Assembly (NCBI GenBank): GCA_022605425.2
Contig: CM061251.1
Span: 83,501-147,500 of the forward strand
DNA length: 64,000 bases
Reading direction: 5' to 3'
DNA from: Hamiltosporidium tvaerminnensis
Taxonomy: Eukaryota; Microsporidia; Dubosqiidae
This document shows, piece by piece, positions 1-11,054 of this stretch. The position numbers and the translations under genes were made by a program. A model generated the notes under the pieces. It was not told where the DNA came from. It saw only the letters and a list, made by a program, of their open reading frames with translations, and ran no database searches. The first letter of the stretch is position 1. Every line of letters begins with the position of its first letter.

Positions 1-2779
1 TTATTTTAATTTATTATTTAATTTTAATAATGAAGTGTATTGTTTTTTAAAACTAATATTAGTGCATCTTATTTTTTAAACTTAATGGTATTATATCCAA
101 CCTTTCTATATTTAAATCAAATGTGATTTTTCTTGAAACAATCATAAAATATTTACATTTTTTTTTATTAATATTTGTAAAAAAAAATATTTCTCTTCAA
201 ATGATAACAAATAGTATTTTATTATTGAATACTACTGATTTATCTTTTTTTATAACTGACTCTAGCGTAATTTAAACCTTCATTTTTAAGGGTTTATGCT
301 TTAAGATTTAAAGCTATCTTTAAAAATATATTTGGTTATTTAAATTATCATTAATTTAAATTTCTAGCAGAATAATTAATTTTTAAATTCAATTTAAAAG
401 AATAAAGAAATGTATTTCTATGTTTTCATTTTATTTGTGAGACTTTTTTTTAGTATAAATCTATTTGTTTATGGTATTTGGACCTAGTGATTATTTTATA
501 ATTTTATTTCTTAGTTATATTCTGCAACTTCATTAATTATTTGTGAGACTTTTTTTTAATATAAATCTATTTGTTTATGGTATTTGGACCTAGTGATTAT
601 TTTATAATTTAAAATTATTTGTTTAATTATCCTTTGAATCTTAATATAAAGAAATATGCTTTCTTTAAAATTTAAAATTTTATGTCTTAGTATATATTCT
701 GCAACTTCTTTAAATTTATATTTATTGCTTTTTAAGTTTATGTTTTAGCTTTTGTGCCTTATTTTAAGAACTATTTTATGTTTTAAATATATTAAAATAA
801 TATCTCGTTCTCTTGTTAATAAATTTAATTTTTATATTTTGAAGATAACAGATTACATTGCTTTTTAAATGTGTAAATAGTTCTTAAGCTCGTGGAAATG
901 AATGTAAAAACATTCAGAAGAAAAGGTAAAGAATATTCTTAAACTTTATTTGCTAGGCTATATTTTCTTAATCCTCTTCATCAGGATTCTATGTCTTTTT
1001 TATGTCTTTTGCTCTGATATTTTTTTAGTCTTTCATATCTGAATTAGTAGTCGCTATTTATTTATTTTCCAATAAAAATTCAGGATATTTTTATTGAGCA
1101 TAATTTTCTTCTTCTGATATACTGTAGTCTAATTTTTCAAAATGTTTGTCCTCTTTTTTTATTTATCCTGTTTTTTTACCGTCTATTTCTATTTACTTCT
1201 TACTTCTTTCTCTTTGTATATTTTTTCGTTTTAAAGGCTTTTTTTCTCAATAAAAAACCTGCTTTGCTTGTGTTATATTATATTATTAAGTCATTCTCTG
1301 TATAAGTTCCTAGCTATTTGTATTAAAAATCTTTAAATTTGATAAAGATATAAATTTCATAATTATTCAAGCAAAATAATTGTTTTAATAAATTTTTATT
1401 AAGAATATAAATAAAATATACAGAGAAAAGGCTAAAAAAACATTGTAATACCATACAAATGTTTATGTATTAGTATAACAACTTAACAGAAACTTTAAAT
1501 AAAAAGATTGAAATTAATTTTTTACTTAAAAAGTTAAAAAATAGATTCATAAATATTATTCAAATGACGTTATAGAATCTAGAAAGTATTTTTACAATAA
1601 TTAGTGCAAATATTTTTTTGAACGAATATAATATTTTAAAGTGTCTAAAGTTCTTTAGTTTTATAGACTATCATTGGTTGTATAAGATATATAAACAAAT
1701 CAAAAGAGTCATATTCTTAATAAGAACACTAATGTTGGTTTTTACATTTTTCTAATCGATTAAACATTTCGAGGTGAGTCTTCTTTCACATTCATCTTTG
1801 CGTTTTCGTTAAATTACTAAATTTAATTATAGATGATCAGATTTTAATTTTTTTTAGGCTCTGTTGTGTTTATAAACGTTTTTGTGGTTTTTTAGTTTTA
1901 TCTTTGTTTTATAGTGAGATTTTACAACACAAAAATAATAAGTCATATGAAGTATATGAGACTTAAAAGATCGAGTGTTTAAACTAAAATGTATTGTTTT
2001 GATCACTTTTATAAGATTTTAGTTCTTTGTTTATAAAAAAAAAATATGGTCTACTTTACAAAATTTCTAATATAACATTATTTAACTCTTGTATTTGGTA
2101 ATTAGTAATGTTGTACATATGAGATATAAAATATTTTTATATTTTAAAAGTTTAGAAAAAAAACAGAACACACTTCATATATGGTCTTTGGTTCTTGCTT
2201 AAAATCCACTTAGGATTCTAAATTTGAAAAAAATATCAAATTATCAGGACATTCAATTGATAAATATTTCAAGAAAAATATATATCAATTTTGTATTTTA
2301 TTTAAACGTTTTTTTAACAGAATTTATATATTTTTGATGTAAACCTATAATCAAATATCCGTAAATTTGAATTTTTTCAAAATTATTTGCACAGTGTCTT
2401 TAAATTATTGTTAATTGTTATCAAAGTATAGTTTTAGACCGAAATCACAGGAATAGATAATAAAAAGAAGGTATCTACTGTAAATTGACCTTCGAATTTC
2501 ATATAAATGTAATTTGATCGCTTATGTTCAGGTTTTAGCGCCTTTTTTATAATATAATTATCTAAACCAATCTTTTTGGCATTATTATATTTGTAATTAG
2601 TCAAATGAATTCTTGAAAAAATAAAAAGTACAAAAAAAATCTTTTTTTATGTGATTATAGATATTCTTGTCGTGTTCCGTTGTTCTTTGACATTTGAAAA
2701 TCCAGAAATATAATTTCGAATTAAAAAATGTATTTAGAACAAAAAAAGATTTATATATCCATAATTTGGCTAGATAACT
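1..2779. other. AT-rich intergenic desert
   Basis: No open frame of convincing composition on either strand. The only structure seen is the tandem duplication at 431-720. Small frames on the minus strand at 2597-2963 lie over the N-terminal part of the plus-strand pseudogene or in simple AT sequence and are not supported. Confidence 0.6.
431..720. repeat. Tandem duplication, about 106-bp period
   Basis: A block starting with tgtgagactttttttta and containing ggtatttggacctagtgatt occurs near 431 and again near 537, almost unchanged. A third partial copy of the trailing part (the segment around ctgcaactt) follows near 677-716. About 2.5 copies in total, with no coding frame across it. Confidence 0.85.
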
Positions 2780-4238
2780 ATGAAAGTAGTTCATCTGATG
2801 TTGCTAAGCCAAATTTGTTTGTTATCAGATCGAAAAAGAAAAAATTTAAATACAATAGATGATGACATGACTTCGAAATTCCGATTTCACCTTCATAAAA
2901 GACCATTCCGAATAAAATTATGAAAATGATGTTGTTTAATCCAAATACAGAGCCTGAAGTCATAATTAAAAAAGAATTTGAAAATTTGAATGAGAAAATA
3001 GACGAATATATTGGAATAATTTAGAAAGGAAAAAGTTCAAAGTTAAAGAACCCAAAAATATACGATAACACCATAGGGATTAAAAAGGCGATAGAAAAAT
3101 TTGTTTCATTTTCCGATTCTTCGTTCAGGCAACATGCTGCTATAGAAGCAAAAAAAACATTTAAACATGGACAGAAGAAGTATTTATAGAAGAATTATAC
3201 CTAATGAGAAATTGTATAGAAACTGCCGATATTGACCGGCCAGGATTATTTGAGAAAATCTTTGAATTTTCTATCAAGTTAATCGAGGCTGAAAGAACAA
3301 ATTATTATTCTTTCTCCAAATCCGATATGGTTGAAAAGGCTAAAATATTGGGAGTTAAAAACAGGTTGAATAAAATTTCTTCTAAAAAAGAATATTTTCA
3401 CGTAATCGATTTAATTATATTCTAATTTCTTTATAAAGAAGATTTTCAATCTAAACTAAAAGATGGTTATGTCTTATACGTATATTTTTTATTTGAAGTA
3501 CTCGAGACGCAATTTAAAAAAATTTGTTAAAATATTCGGATTTGCAAAAACACACAAAAACTTCCAGATATACGCAAACATGAACATTGAATTCGAGAGC
3601 TGCCTTTTTTATTCAAGATTTACATTTTCAATCATTTTATTCGGATTCAGAGGAAACAATTTACGAGCCAATTTGTATTTCTCTTTAAGTACATTGAGTT
3701 ATTATGTTATTTACCAAAAGAGCATACTTTGATTTTTAAAAATTGTTTTTTCAAAATTTTAGTCAATATAATGTTTTCTCAGTGTTTTTATACTGATGAT
3801 AAAGACGTCGTCGCTTTGTTACATGCTGTTCTTGATTTGGAAAATGATGTTCTAATGCGGGCCACTGATGTTAATTTAACATACAAAAAAGTTTATGATA
3901 TTTTTTTAGGACATTTAAGCAATAGTTTTTTGTAGAGTAACCTTAAAACATTAAGAGTTTATCACTCAATTTACGAATTTGAGCTCGGTAATGAAGTATT
4001 AAAGCGAATACATGATGAAATAAACTTTTCAAACAAAGTAGATATCATCGCGCTCAGAGAATTGGATCAAAAAAAGTAGATGAGGATGATGATTACAGCC
4101 TTTATTGTTTATGAAACAATTAATTCAAAATTTAACTAAATTTGCAATTCGTCTCAAATGTATTCTAATTTGTGCAGACTTTCTAAGAAGCAAAACGAAG
4201 GTATGATTCGTTTTATTAACACTATATTCCCATCATGA
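2780..4238 (+). pseudogene. Decayed secreted-protein gene, family copy 1
   Basis: Read with frame changes this is a gene of roughly 480 codons. It opens with ATG at 2780 and a signal-peptide-like start (MKVVHLMLLSQICLLS, then a basic DRKRK). The first frame ends at TGA 2921. Coding continues in other frames: residues like IKKEFENLNEKIDEY near 2950-3000, then the frames at 3204-3425, 3463-3732 and 3729-3935, an in-frame TAG at 3933, further codons to TAG 4077, and a tail ending at TGA 4238. At least five stops or frameshifts are needed. The translated order matches the gene at 13452-14892 segment by segment: the KRK start, an E-L-rich stretch, F-E-F-S/S-N-K-L-I, FLFEV, a CFY-x(4)-KD-x-VALL motif, an LRxYxxxY segment and the C-terminal YSN segment. 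Function is not recognised. The signal peptide suggests a secreted or surface protein of a lineage-specific family. Confidence 0.75.
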
Positions 4239-5579
4239 TATAAGAATAAAAAGAAGTACGGTTTTTTTGTTTCATCTTTTTTTATTTTAAGTTATTTTAT
4301 CGAATTTTTATTTTTTTAAAAAGTGACTTAAAATGCGTTTTCATTTGATAAATATTAAAGGCTCTTATGAAAATATATTCATTTTTTACTCATTTTAGGT
4401 AAAAATTTATTCATATTTCTCGTTAATATCACAGCAAAAATTTTATTTTTTTGATCAGTTACATCTTTTTGGAAAATATAATATTTATTAAAACCAAAAA
4501 AGGTAAAAACTTTTAAAAAATAATGTTAAATTATATTAATACATTTAAAAAATATAAACTAAATGATCAAAGTCCAAGTGAACGATCTGTAATCTTAACA
4601 GAAAGAAAAATATTTTTTAATTTTAACACTTCTTTTACCGTCAAACTTATTATATATCTTGGTCTTTGAAAATGAAATTTGTGTTAGTTACTTACTTTGA
4701 GCTTGGCTTCCCTTCGGATCTTTGCAGATCAACTTTTTCAAATATTTCAACCTACCTTTATAAGTATCTTTTAATATAGGTAGCATCATCCGAACGTTTG
4801 AAATACAAATAGACTTTGCTTTTGTATGAAGTATTTGTAGAATGATAAATTATGATAGTTTATTCAAACATATCTTGATTCTGATTTCTAATACCTTTTT
4901 TCATCATCTTTTTTTTAGATTTTATACATCCATTGTCTTTTAATCTCATATTATTTAAATATAATTCTATTTTAAAACACAGAAGTTTATTGTTTTAAAA
5001 TTCAGCTCAATATGCTTAAAATTTTTATAATTGTTTTTAATATATTTTATATTCGCCAAATCTTTACATTAAATCTAGTAAAAAATATTATTCTATATCT
5101 TCTTTATGAGAGTTTTTAAGGTTGCAGTTGTTTCATTGAAATTTTTTTAGAAGCATGTAAATAAATTCTGAGTATAGTTTGCTCAACCAATTACTTTAGG
5201 TAGATGATTGGTTAAGTACAGACGAAATGATTGTGTTGGAACTTCTATCAAAACACTTAGAAATAGAATTCGGTTAATATATATTGCCTCTATTTTTAAA
5301 ATGAACTCTTAGGTAACCTTTTCGACCATTATTTGGAATTAAACGAGATTTATAATTTTATTCTTACTCCAGGTTTTATGTTCCTATTATTACACCATGG
5401 AGGGCAATAAAAACTTAATTTAATAGTTTAAATGTGGTTATTCTCGACCAACATTAGACGTTACAAGTGTAATTAAAACTATAACTTATTTATTCATTAT
5501 ATTACCTTTAACGTAACTCGATTTTATTCCATATATTTCTCACTAAGCTATTGCATATATTCAATTCTTTTATAATAAT
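4239..5579. other. AT-rich spacer without genes
   Basis: No coding frame of note on either strand and no tandem repeat or RNA gene recognised. A short GC-richer patch at 4690-4760 has no assignable match. Confidence 0.5.
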
Positions 5580-6895
5580 CCATGGCTAGTTTATAACTAA
5601 ATACACATTTCTCTTTGAAGAGAAAGTAAACACAGTGTGTGTTGTATATGATTTAAAAACGATATTTTTAATTGCGGTGAATTGTGCTCTTTCTTTAATT
5701 AAAAAAGATATTTTTGTGAGGTTATATTGCTTTATCGAATAATTCTGAACCTGGAATTCATGATTCAATAGTAAAACAATCTTTTATCATGTCCTACAAT
5801 TATTTGAATGTTCTAATGTATCTGAGAAAGATTTGAATTTATAGTTTCCTAATTTTCGAGATTTTATGAAACTTCTGGCCGATTTTGCATTTCCTCTTGT
5901 CTTCTGACTACTCTATAATGCAATTCTCATCAATTAAGCATCAGAAGCCTAATAAATTTAATTCCGTGATAAATTCATATGCTAGAAATTATTTGCGTCA
6001 ATATTTTGAGAAATTCTCTATGTATTATCTTCTAAAGTGTGAATGATTTCATCTATGATGAATGCTTCGACATGGAAACAATTCATGACTACAACTTCTC
6101 CGAAATGGGTTTCTCCGTCTCTATATTCGTATTTATGTTCAAACTTAGGTATTTTTTTAAAATTTTCGAGGGTATATGTTTCCAATACTAATAAGGTGGG
6201 AAGTTTTTCAATCGGTATGAGTGTTTAGGTTTCACCGTGTCAAGCTTCAAAGCAAAAATAACACCTATTACACGGGTTAAATAATCGAAGTAATTTCACA
6301 AGAAATAACTTGATTCTAACTGGATTGTAATAAAGGTTTCTTATGCGCTTTTCGATGCCTATAAAGAGAATTACTTTAACTTAAAGTCTTTCCTCTTCAA
6401 GATATTTCTTAAATTATCGCGATTACACGCTTCAGAATCCTTTCAGTTTCTGCTGTTTTTTTATCTAAATCCTGTTATTATACATGCAAATTCATATTAG
6501 CTTCTTTCAATATATTTAATTCGAGATCAGATATTTTTTTTAATAAATAAGCACTCACTTTCCAATAATCCAAAGAATTCATCAATTATGAAAGTATAGC
6601 CCTCTCTAAGGCCTTAAAGGATAGAATATGGTTTTATCTTTAGAAATAAATCTTCTTGGAATCCTATATTTACAGGTAGCTATTTTTTTTGACAAACTGA
6701 ATTGCAGCGGGATCTAAGGACAGCGTACTCTTTAAATATTTTCCAAAAAATATATTATAGCAGTGTTCTGGTCTGGGTTGGCGGATAGACGGTTTCTTCA
6801 AGAACCACAATTTTCGGCTTATAATCTCTCTGAATATTCTTAAACCACCCAGAAAGTCGTAGATTTGCAAAAAAAGCTGATAATTTCTCATTAAT
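5580..6895 (-). pseudogene. Decayed minus-strand protein gene, unassigned
   Basis: Several minus-strand pieces have protein-like composition but are separated by stops and frameshifts: a 73-residue frame at 6891-6670, a piece reading EGYTFIIDEFFGLLESE near 6570-6600, a Cys-rich piece (CNRCYFCFEA) near 6250, a long clean piece with LPTLLVLE followed by FKKIPKFEHKYEYRDGE near 6205-6030, and a 60-residue frame at 5768-5586. The order of a CxxC element followed by a K-L-P-x-L-L-V-L strand resembles the zinc finger and following strand of ubiquitin-specific proteases, but no catalytic Cys or His box could be seen, so that is only a suggestion. It is certainly not an intact gene. Confidence 0.4.
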
Positions 6896-6944
6896 GTCTT
6901 TTTTTTACAGTGAACTTAAATAGGCTACTTTGATTTTTCCCAGC

Positions 6945-7205
6945 CTTCGAAGCACATAATGTTTATGTTACAACTGTCATCATCATCTTCGGCACTTCAG
7001 TCCTACACGAGTCTTAACCCTCCTCACTAATACCGCCTATCGGTCTCTTTCCAATGGGTTCGTTTCGTTTTTTGATTTTCGTAACAAGGTGATTTTAAAG
7101 GGTAAGTTTCTAGCTCCACGTCCAACCTCAGCCAAAGGACTGGTCCTTTTTAGTCGTCTCTTACGACAAACAGTGAATATTCCCAGCTAGTTCTGCTCCT
7201 CGCAT
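6945..7205 (-). repeat. GC-rich SINE-like repeat, copy A
   Basis: Read on the minus strand this begins near 7205 with a segment containing aggagcagaactagctggga, passes through a gtcgtaagagacgactaaaa motif, and ends in a short GATGATGATGA tail near 6975-6985. A second copy lies on the plus strand at 46145-46385, with the same segments in the same order. Base composition is clearly richer in G+C than the surroundings. The motif resembles heads of arthropod retroelements as I remember them; that is recollection only. The trinucleotide tail fits a retroposed SINE or an RTE-like end. Confidence 0.65.
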
Positions 7206-7834
7206 GATGGGGAAATGGTTTTCTTCATACATATCATATTTATCTAATAAAAAACGTTTGATTGGTACTTTACAGAATGTATTTAATATAAATTATGTAA
7301 ATAATCCAGAATTGGAAGTTAAAACCCAGAGAAAAGGGATTAAATGCGAAAAATATAATCAAAGTGCAGTTTTGAAATACTTTCAAAAGCACAAATAATA
7401 CCATAATTACTTTATATAGAAGAAAATTTTTTACTAGATGTTTTAAACAAAACAAATGCTTAACTACATTGTTTTTTCTCATAAATAGATTGAGAAAACA
7501 CAATATTTTTAATGATATGCTTAATAGATACGTTTAAAATAAAAAAATTCAACCTTATACTTATATTATTCATATAAGAATTTTAGCAAAAATTCGAATT
7601 TAAGTAAAAAACTTTAAATGCTAAATAATAATATATTATATATTTATGAACTTATAATAATTATTGATTAATTGAAATCTATTTAGGTTTGTTCTAAAAT
7701 ATAAAATATAAAATAATGTTTATTCTCAAAGATTTAAATTTATAACAAATTTATTCCAAAATTTAAATTTATATAAAAATAAAGTACTTCAAAATTAATT
7801 AATTATTAATTAGAAATTAAAATGATAAAAAGAA
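7206..7834. other. AT-rich spacer upstream of the tRNA gene
   Basis: Only short frames (7204-7398 + and 7503-7270 -) are present, of AT-driven composition and overlapping the edge of the SINE-like copy. No supported gene. Confidence 0.5.
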
Positions 7835-7906
7835 GGGCCGAGCCGGGGATCGAACCCGGAGCCTCCTGCACCCAAAGCAGGAATTATACCATTAAACCAC
7901 TCGGCC
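7835..7906 (-). tRNA. tRNA-Pro (anticodon TGG)
   Basis: The minus strand folds as a 72-nt cloverleaf. The acceptor stem is GGCCGAG paired with CTCGGCC, with discriminator C. The anticodon arm is CCTGC-TTTGGGT-GCAGG, giving anticodon TGG. The T arm is CCGGG-TTCGATC-CCCGG. The D arm contains the A-box region (TGGTTTAATGGTATAAT). No intron is present and CCA is not encoded. It decodes CCA and, by wobble, other CCN proline codons. Confidence 0.96.
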
Positions 7907-8288
7907 TTGTCTAAACCTTAATTAATACACTAAATAAAGTAAAATACACGTAATTTATTGTAGAGCCAATAATTTTATTTAAAAAGTTATATGAAAAAAT
8001 CTTTTGAAATTATATATGTAGAAATATTTAGAGATTCTCAAACTTTGTTTCAAATAAAAATTACTGTTTTAAATTATAAAAAAAATGCGAATTTCAAATA
8101 AGTTGAACTCTATTCTCACAAATTATAATAAATTTATTTTTTTTATACCAAATTTACGTTTTAAAGAAATCCAGCGATTTTTAAATGTGTAGAATCCGAT
8201 TCTTAAACATAAAACAACCTGAAACATTGTGAAACAAACATCAAACCATTCATCATTTCTTAAATAACAAAGCGATATAAACAAACAA
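7907..8288. promoter_or_regulatory. Upstream region of the Thr-rich protein gene
   Basis: About 380 bp of AT-rich sequence between the tRNA gene, which points away, and the ATG at 8289. The start lies in an A-rich context (taaacaaacaaatg). No CCC motif is seen next to this start, unlike three other genes in the window. Confidence 0.4.
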
Positions 8289-11054
8289 ATGAAAAGAGAC
8301 TGTACATCTGAGAAGGATAAAAAGAATATTTCGACAAAAAATCCCAAACTTAATTCTACTCTAAATCACATCTCAAACCCAAGTCAATTTACCCCACCAA
8401 GGAACAAAATAATCGCTTACTTCTTTTCATTCTTTTTATTTTTAAAGAACAAATTTAATTTTCATAAGATATTAACTTCCATAATCTACATTTTATTTCC
8501 ACGACTCAAGCAATTCAACAAACTTGTTTCTCCTAGACCAATCCAACCCCTCTATTTACATTCCCCGTCTTCTTCTTCTTCCAAAAACACTTTGAATAGA
8601 GAAATAATCAAGGAACAAATATCTCAAAACAACCACAGTAAGACTTTATCTCGTTATAGATTAAATAAAAAGTCCGGCGAGATAAAGATTCGAAGCTATT
8701 TCATACCAACCAATTTAATTCCATCACCAATAATATTTTTAATCTCAATATTTCAAATATTTGCTGCTCAAGACTTCCTTAACCAATGCACTCTTTATAA
8801 TATACCGATGAATGACTGTCTCAGTTCTCACTATTACCCTTCTCAACAATTTGACAACTTTGTTCATTCGTTTAATCTTCCTATATTTAAAGATCCCACT
8901 TGTAATACAAGAAAATGTTATCTTTTAATAAACAACGCAGACCCACATACTTGTAAAGGATCGGAGTGTAATAATAGTATTACACTTACACCCTGTAAAG
9001 GACAGAACTGTCCCACCCCGCCATTTGATTCCTGCCAAGCACCAAACTGTAATAACAACACTCCAACCAATACGACCCCTAACACACCCTCAAATACACC
9101 CACAAACACATGCCAAGGACCAAACTGCTCTTCTATCGTTACTGTCACTCTCTATCAAACAAAAACAGTCACAATTGACACTCCATTTACTCTTTTTAGA
9201 GAAATAACTTCAACTTTAACCGCAGAACATCTAATAACTCGTTATAAAGTCACAACACTAACATCAACTCAATTCCAAACAGTAAACAACACCCTAACTG
9301 ATTTCAAAACAACCACCGACTTTAAGACAGTAAACAACACCTTAACAGATTATAAGACCACTACAGACTACAAGACGGTAGATAACACCCTCACTGATTA
9401 TAAGACCATTGATAAGACAATCACAGACTTTAAGACAGTAAATAACACAATTACAGATTATAAGACTATTACGGATACAGAAACAGACACCTTAACAACA
9501 ACCATAACACTTCCTAAGAGTATAACAAAGGTTAAGCATAAGCATATTACACACACAGTAAATAACACCCTGACAGAGACAGTTACTGATTATAACACCA
9601 TAACAGACTATAAGACTGTAAATAACACTATTACTAAGATAAAATCCTTTACTGATTATAAGACTGTAGATAACACTATTACCAAGGTAAAACCCTCTAC
9701 ATTATATAAGACAGTAAATAACACCATAAGTATTTCAGAGTCTCTTACCAGTACAAATGCTAAGAATAACACTGTTGATTATAAGACTGTTAATAAAACC
9801 ATTATTAAGACAAACCCCGTAACAGTAAATAACACTATTACTGATTATAACACTGTTACTGACTATAAGACAGTAAATAACACCATTACTATGATAAGAC
9901 CCTTTACTGACTATAACACTGTTACTGATTATAAGACCCTTAATAATACTATAACAGAAATAAGACCTTTTACTGAGTATAACACTGTTACTAAGATAAA
10001 ACCCTTTACTGATTATATGACTGTAACAGATTATAAGACTGTGAATAACACTGTCACTGATTATAAGACTGTTGATAACACTATAAATGATGTTATAACT
10101 GAGATAAAACCATTTACTTTTACTGTTACTGAGATATCTTCTGTTGTTAAGACTGTTCCTAAGAATAAGACCCGTTATAATACTAGAACAGTAACAAAGG
10201 GTGTTACTGTTGTTAAGACTGTACCTGTTATAAGTACTGTCACTGAGAGTGTTATTAAGGAAAATAGTAAAATAACACCTGTTAGTACCAGTGAGACTAT
10301 GCCAATGGCTAACACCTTTTGTCAGACATGTACTGTTACTGATATAACACCTGTTAGTACTCAAGCCGATGTTACGTCAATTAACACCCTTTGTCTTACT
10401 GAATCAAGTCCAAAGATAACACCTGTTAGTAGTAAAGAAAAAGGTACTGTAACTAACACACATTGTGAGACATGTACAGTTACTAAGATAACACCTGTTA
10501 TTTCTACAGACATTATTCCTGTAACTAACACCCTTTGTGAGACATGTACAGTTACTAAGATAACACCTGTTATTACTACAGACAGTATTCCTATAACTAA
10601 CACCCTTTGTGAGACATGTACAGTTGCTAAGATAACACCTGTTATTACTACAGACAGTATTCCGGTAACTAACACCCTTTGTCTTACTGATACTATTACA
10701 GATAATATAACAAGAACTAGAACAAAAACAGTAATTAAAACGATAACAGACAGGGAAAGAGAAAGTAGTGAAATACCAACGAATGAAAAGAAGAAATATA
10801 CAAAAACAATAGCAACAACTGTAAGTAGATCAGATATGACACCTTTAATAGAAACAGTTCCACAAGAAAAAGAGTGCTTAGAGTGCAAACATGTTACTAT
10901 AACAACGTATTTGGATAAAAGAAAGAAGAAAAGAAAAACGGTTGTTAATACTATTTATGCTAAGGAGAGTGTTAGTTCGTGCAATAAAAAGGATAAAAGT
11001 ATTTGTTTGGATGAAAAAGGAAAGGAAATTGTTACAACAATTTACGTTGGGTAA
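8289..11054 (+). CDS. Thr-rich repeat protein, probable surface or secreted
   Basis: An intact 921-codon frame. Residues 1-140 are basic and Ser/Asn-rich with two hydrophobic patches (about 41-53 and 61-73). A strongly hydrophobic segment near residues 142-161 (PSPIIFLISIFQIFAAQ) could be a signal anchor or a late signal peptide ending at A-A-Q. There is no Met between residue 1 and that segment, so 8289 is the only usable start. Residues about 165-290 are Cys-rich (TCKGSECNN, CQGPNC). Residues about 330-620 are tandem repeats built on TDYKTVNNT. Residues about 660-800 are Cys-containing repeats (ETCTVTKITPV). The C-terminus is charged and Cys-bearing. The repeats hold many N-N-T sequons and dense Thr. 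Microsporidia are reported to lack N-glycosylation but keep O-mannosylation, so O-linked decoration is more likely. A spore-wall or polar-tube-like role is an inference; no named family was recognised. Confidence 0.85.
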   Translation: MKRDCTSEKDKKNISTKNPKLNSTLNHISNPSQFTPPRNKIIAYFFSFFLFLKNKFNFHKILTSIIYILFPRLKQFNKLVSPRPIQPLYLHSPSSSSSKNTLNREIIKEQISQNNHSKTLSRYRLNKKSGEIKIRSYFIPTNLIPSPIIFLISIFQIFAAQDFLNQCTLYNIPMNDCLSSHYYPSQQFDNFVHSFNLPIFKDPTCNTRKCYLLINNADPHTCKGSECNNSITLTPCKGQNCPTPPFDSCQAPNCNNNTPTNTTPNTPSNTPTNTCQGPNCSSIVTVTLYQTKTVTIDTPFTLFREITSTLTAEHLITRYKVTTLTSTQFQTVNNTLTDFKTTTDFKTVNNTLTDYKTTTDYKTVDNTLTDYKTIDKTITDFKTVNNTITDYKTITDTETDTLTTTITLPKSITKVKHKHITHTVNNTLTETVTDYNTITDYKTVNNTITKIKSFTDYKTVDNTITKVKPSTLYKTVNNTISISESLTSTNAKNNTVDYKTVNKTIIKTNPVTVNNTITDYNTVTDYKTVNNTITMIRPFTDYNTVTDYKTLNNTITEIRPFTEYNTVTKIKPFTDYMTVTDYKTVNNTVTDYKTVDNTINDVITEIKPFTFTVTEISSVVKTVPKNKTRYNTRTVTKGVTVVKTVPVISTVTESVIKENSKITPVSTSETMPMANTFCQTCTVTDITPVSTQADVTSINTLCLTESSPKITPVSSKEKGTVTNTHCETCTVTKITPVISTDIIPVTNTLCETCTVTKITPVITTDSIPITNTLCETCTVAKITPVITTDSIPVTNTLCLTDTITDNITRTRTKTVIKTITDRERESSEIPTNEKKKYTKTIATTVSRSDMTPLIETVPQEKECLECKHVTITTYLDKRKKKRKTVVNTIYAKESVSSCNKKDKSICLDEKGKEIVTTIYVG
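9280..10130 (+). repeat. In-frame minisatellite coding TDYKTVNNT units
   Basis: The core unit is about 33 bp, encoding variations on TDYKTVNNTIT, TDFKTVNNTLT and TDYNTVTDYKT, repeated more than 15 times with substitutions. All length changes keep the frame. The opposite strand is accidentally open for 209 codons (10364-9735) because of the repeat and is not a gene. Confidence 0.9.
10270..10700 (+). repeat. In-frame repeat coding CETCTVTKITPV units
   Basis: Roughly 72-bp units encode T-N-T-L-C-E-T-C-T-V-T-K-I-T-P-V followed by a variable I/S/T stretch, about five copies, with some degenerate copies lacking one Cys. Each complete unit adds a C-x2-C pair, so the block could be disulphide-linked outside the cell or bind metal. 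Confidence 0.85.

Noticed and set aside
9735-10888. Long minus-strand frames of 209 and 175 codons
   Set aside because: They are complements of the in-frame Thr-rich repeats of the plus-strand gene. Composition follows from the repeat, and no start context or motif is present.
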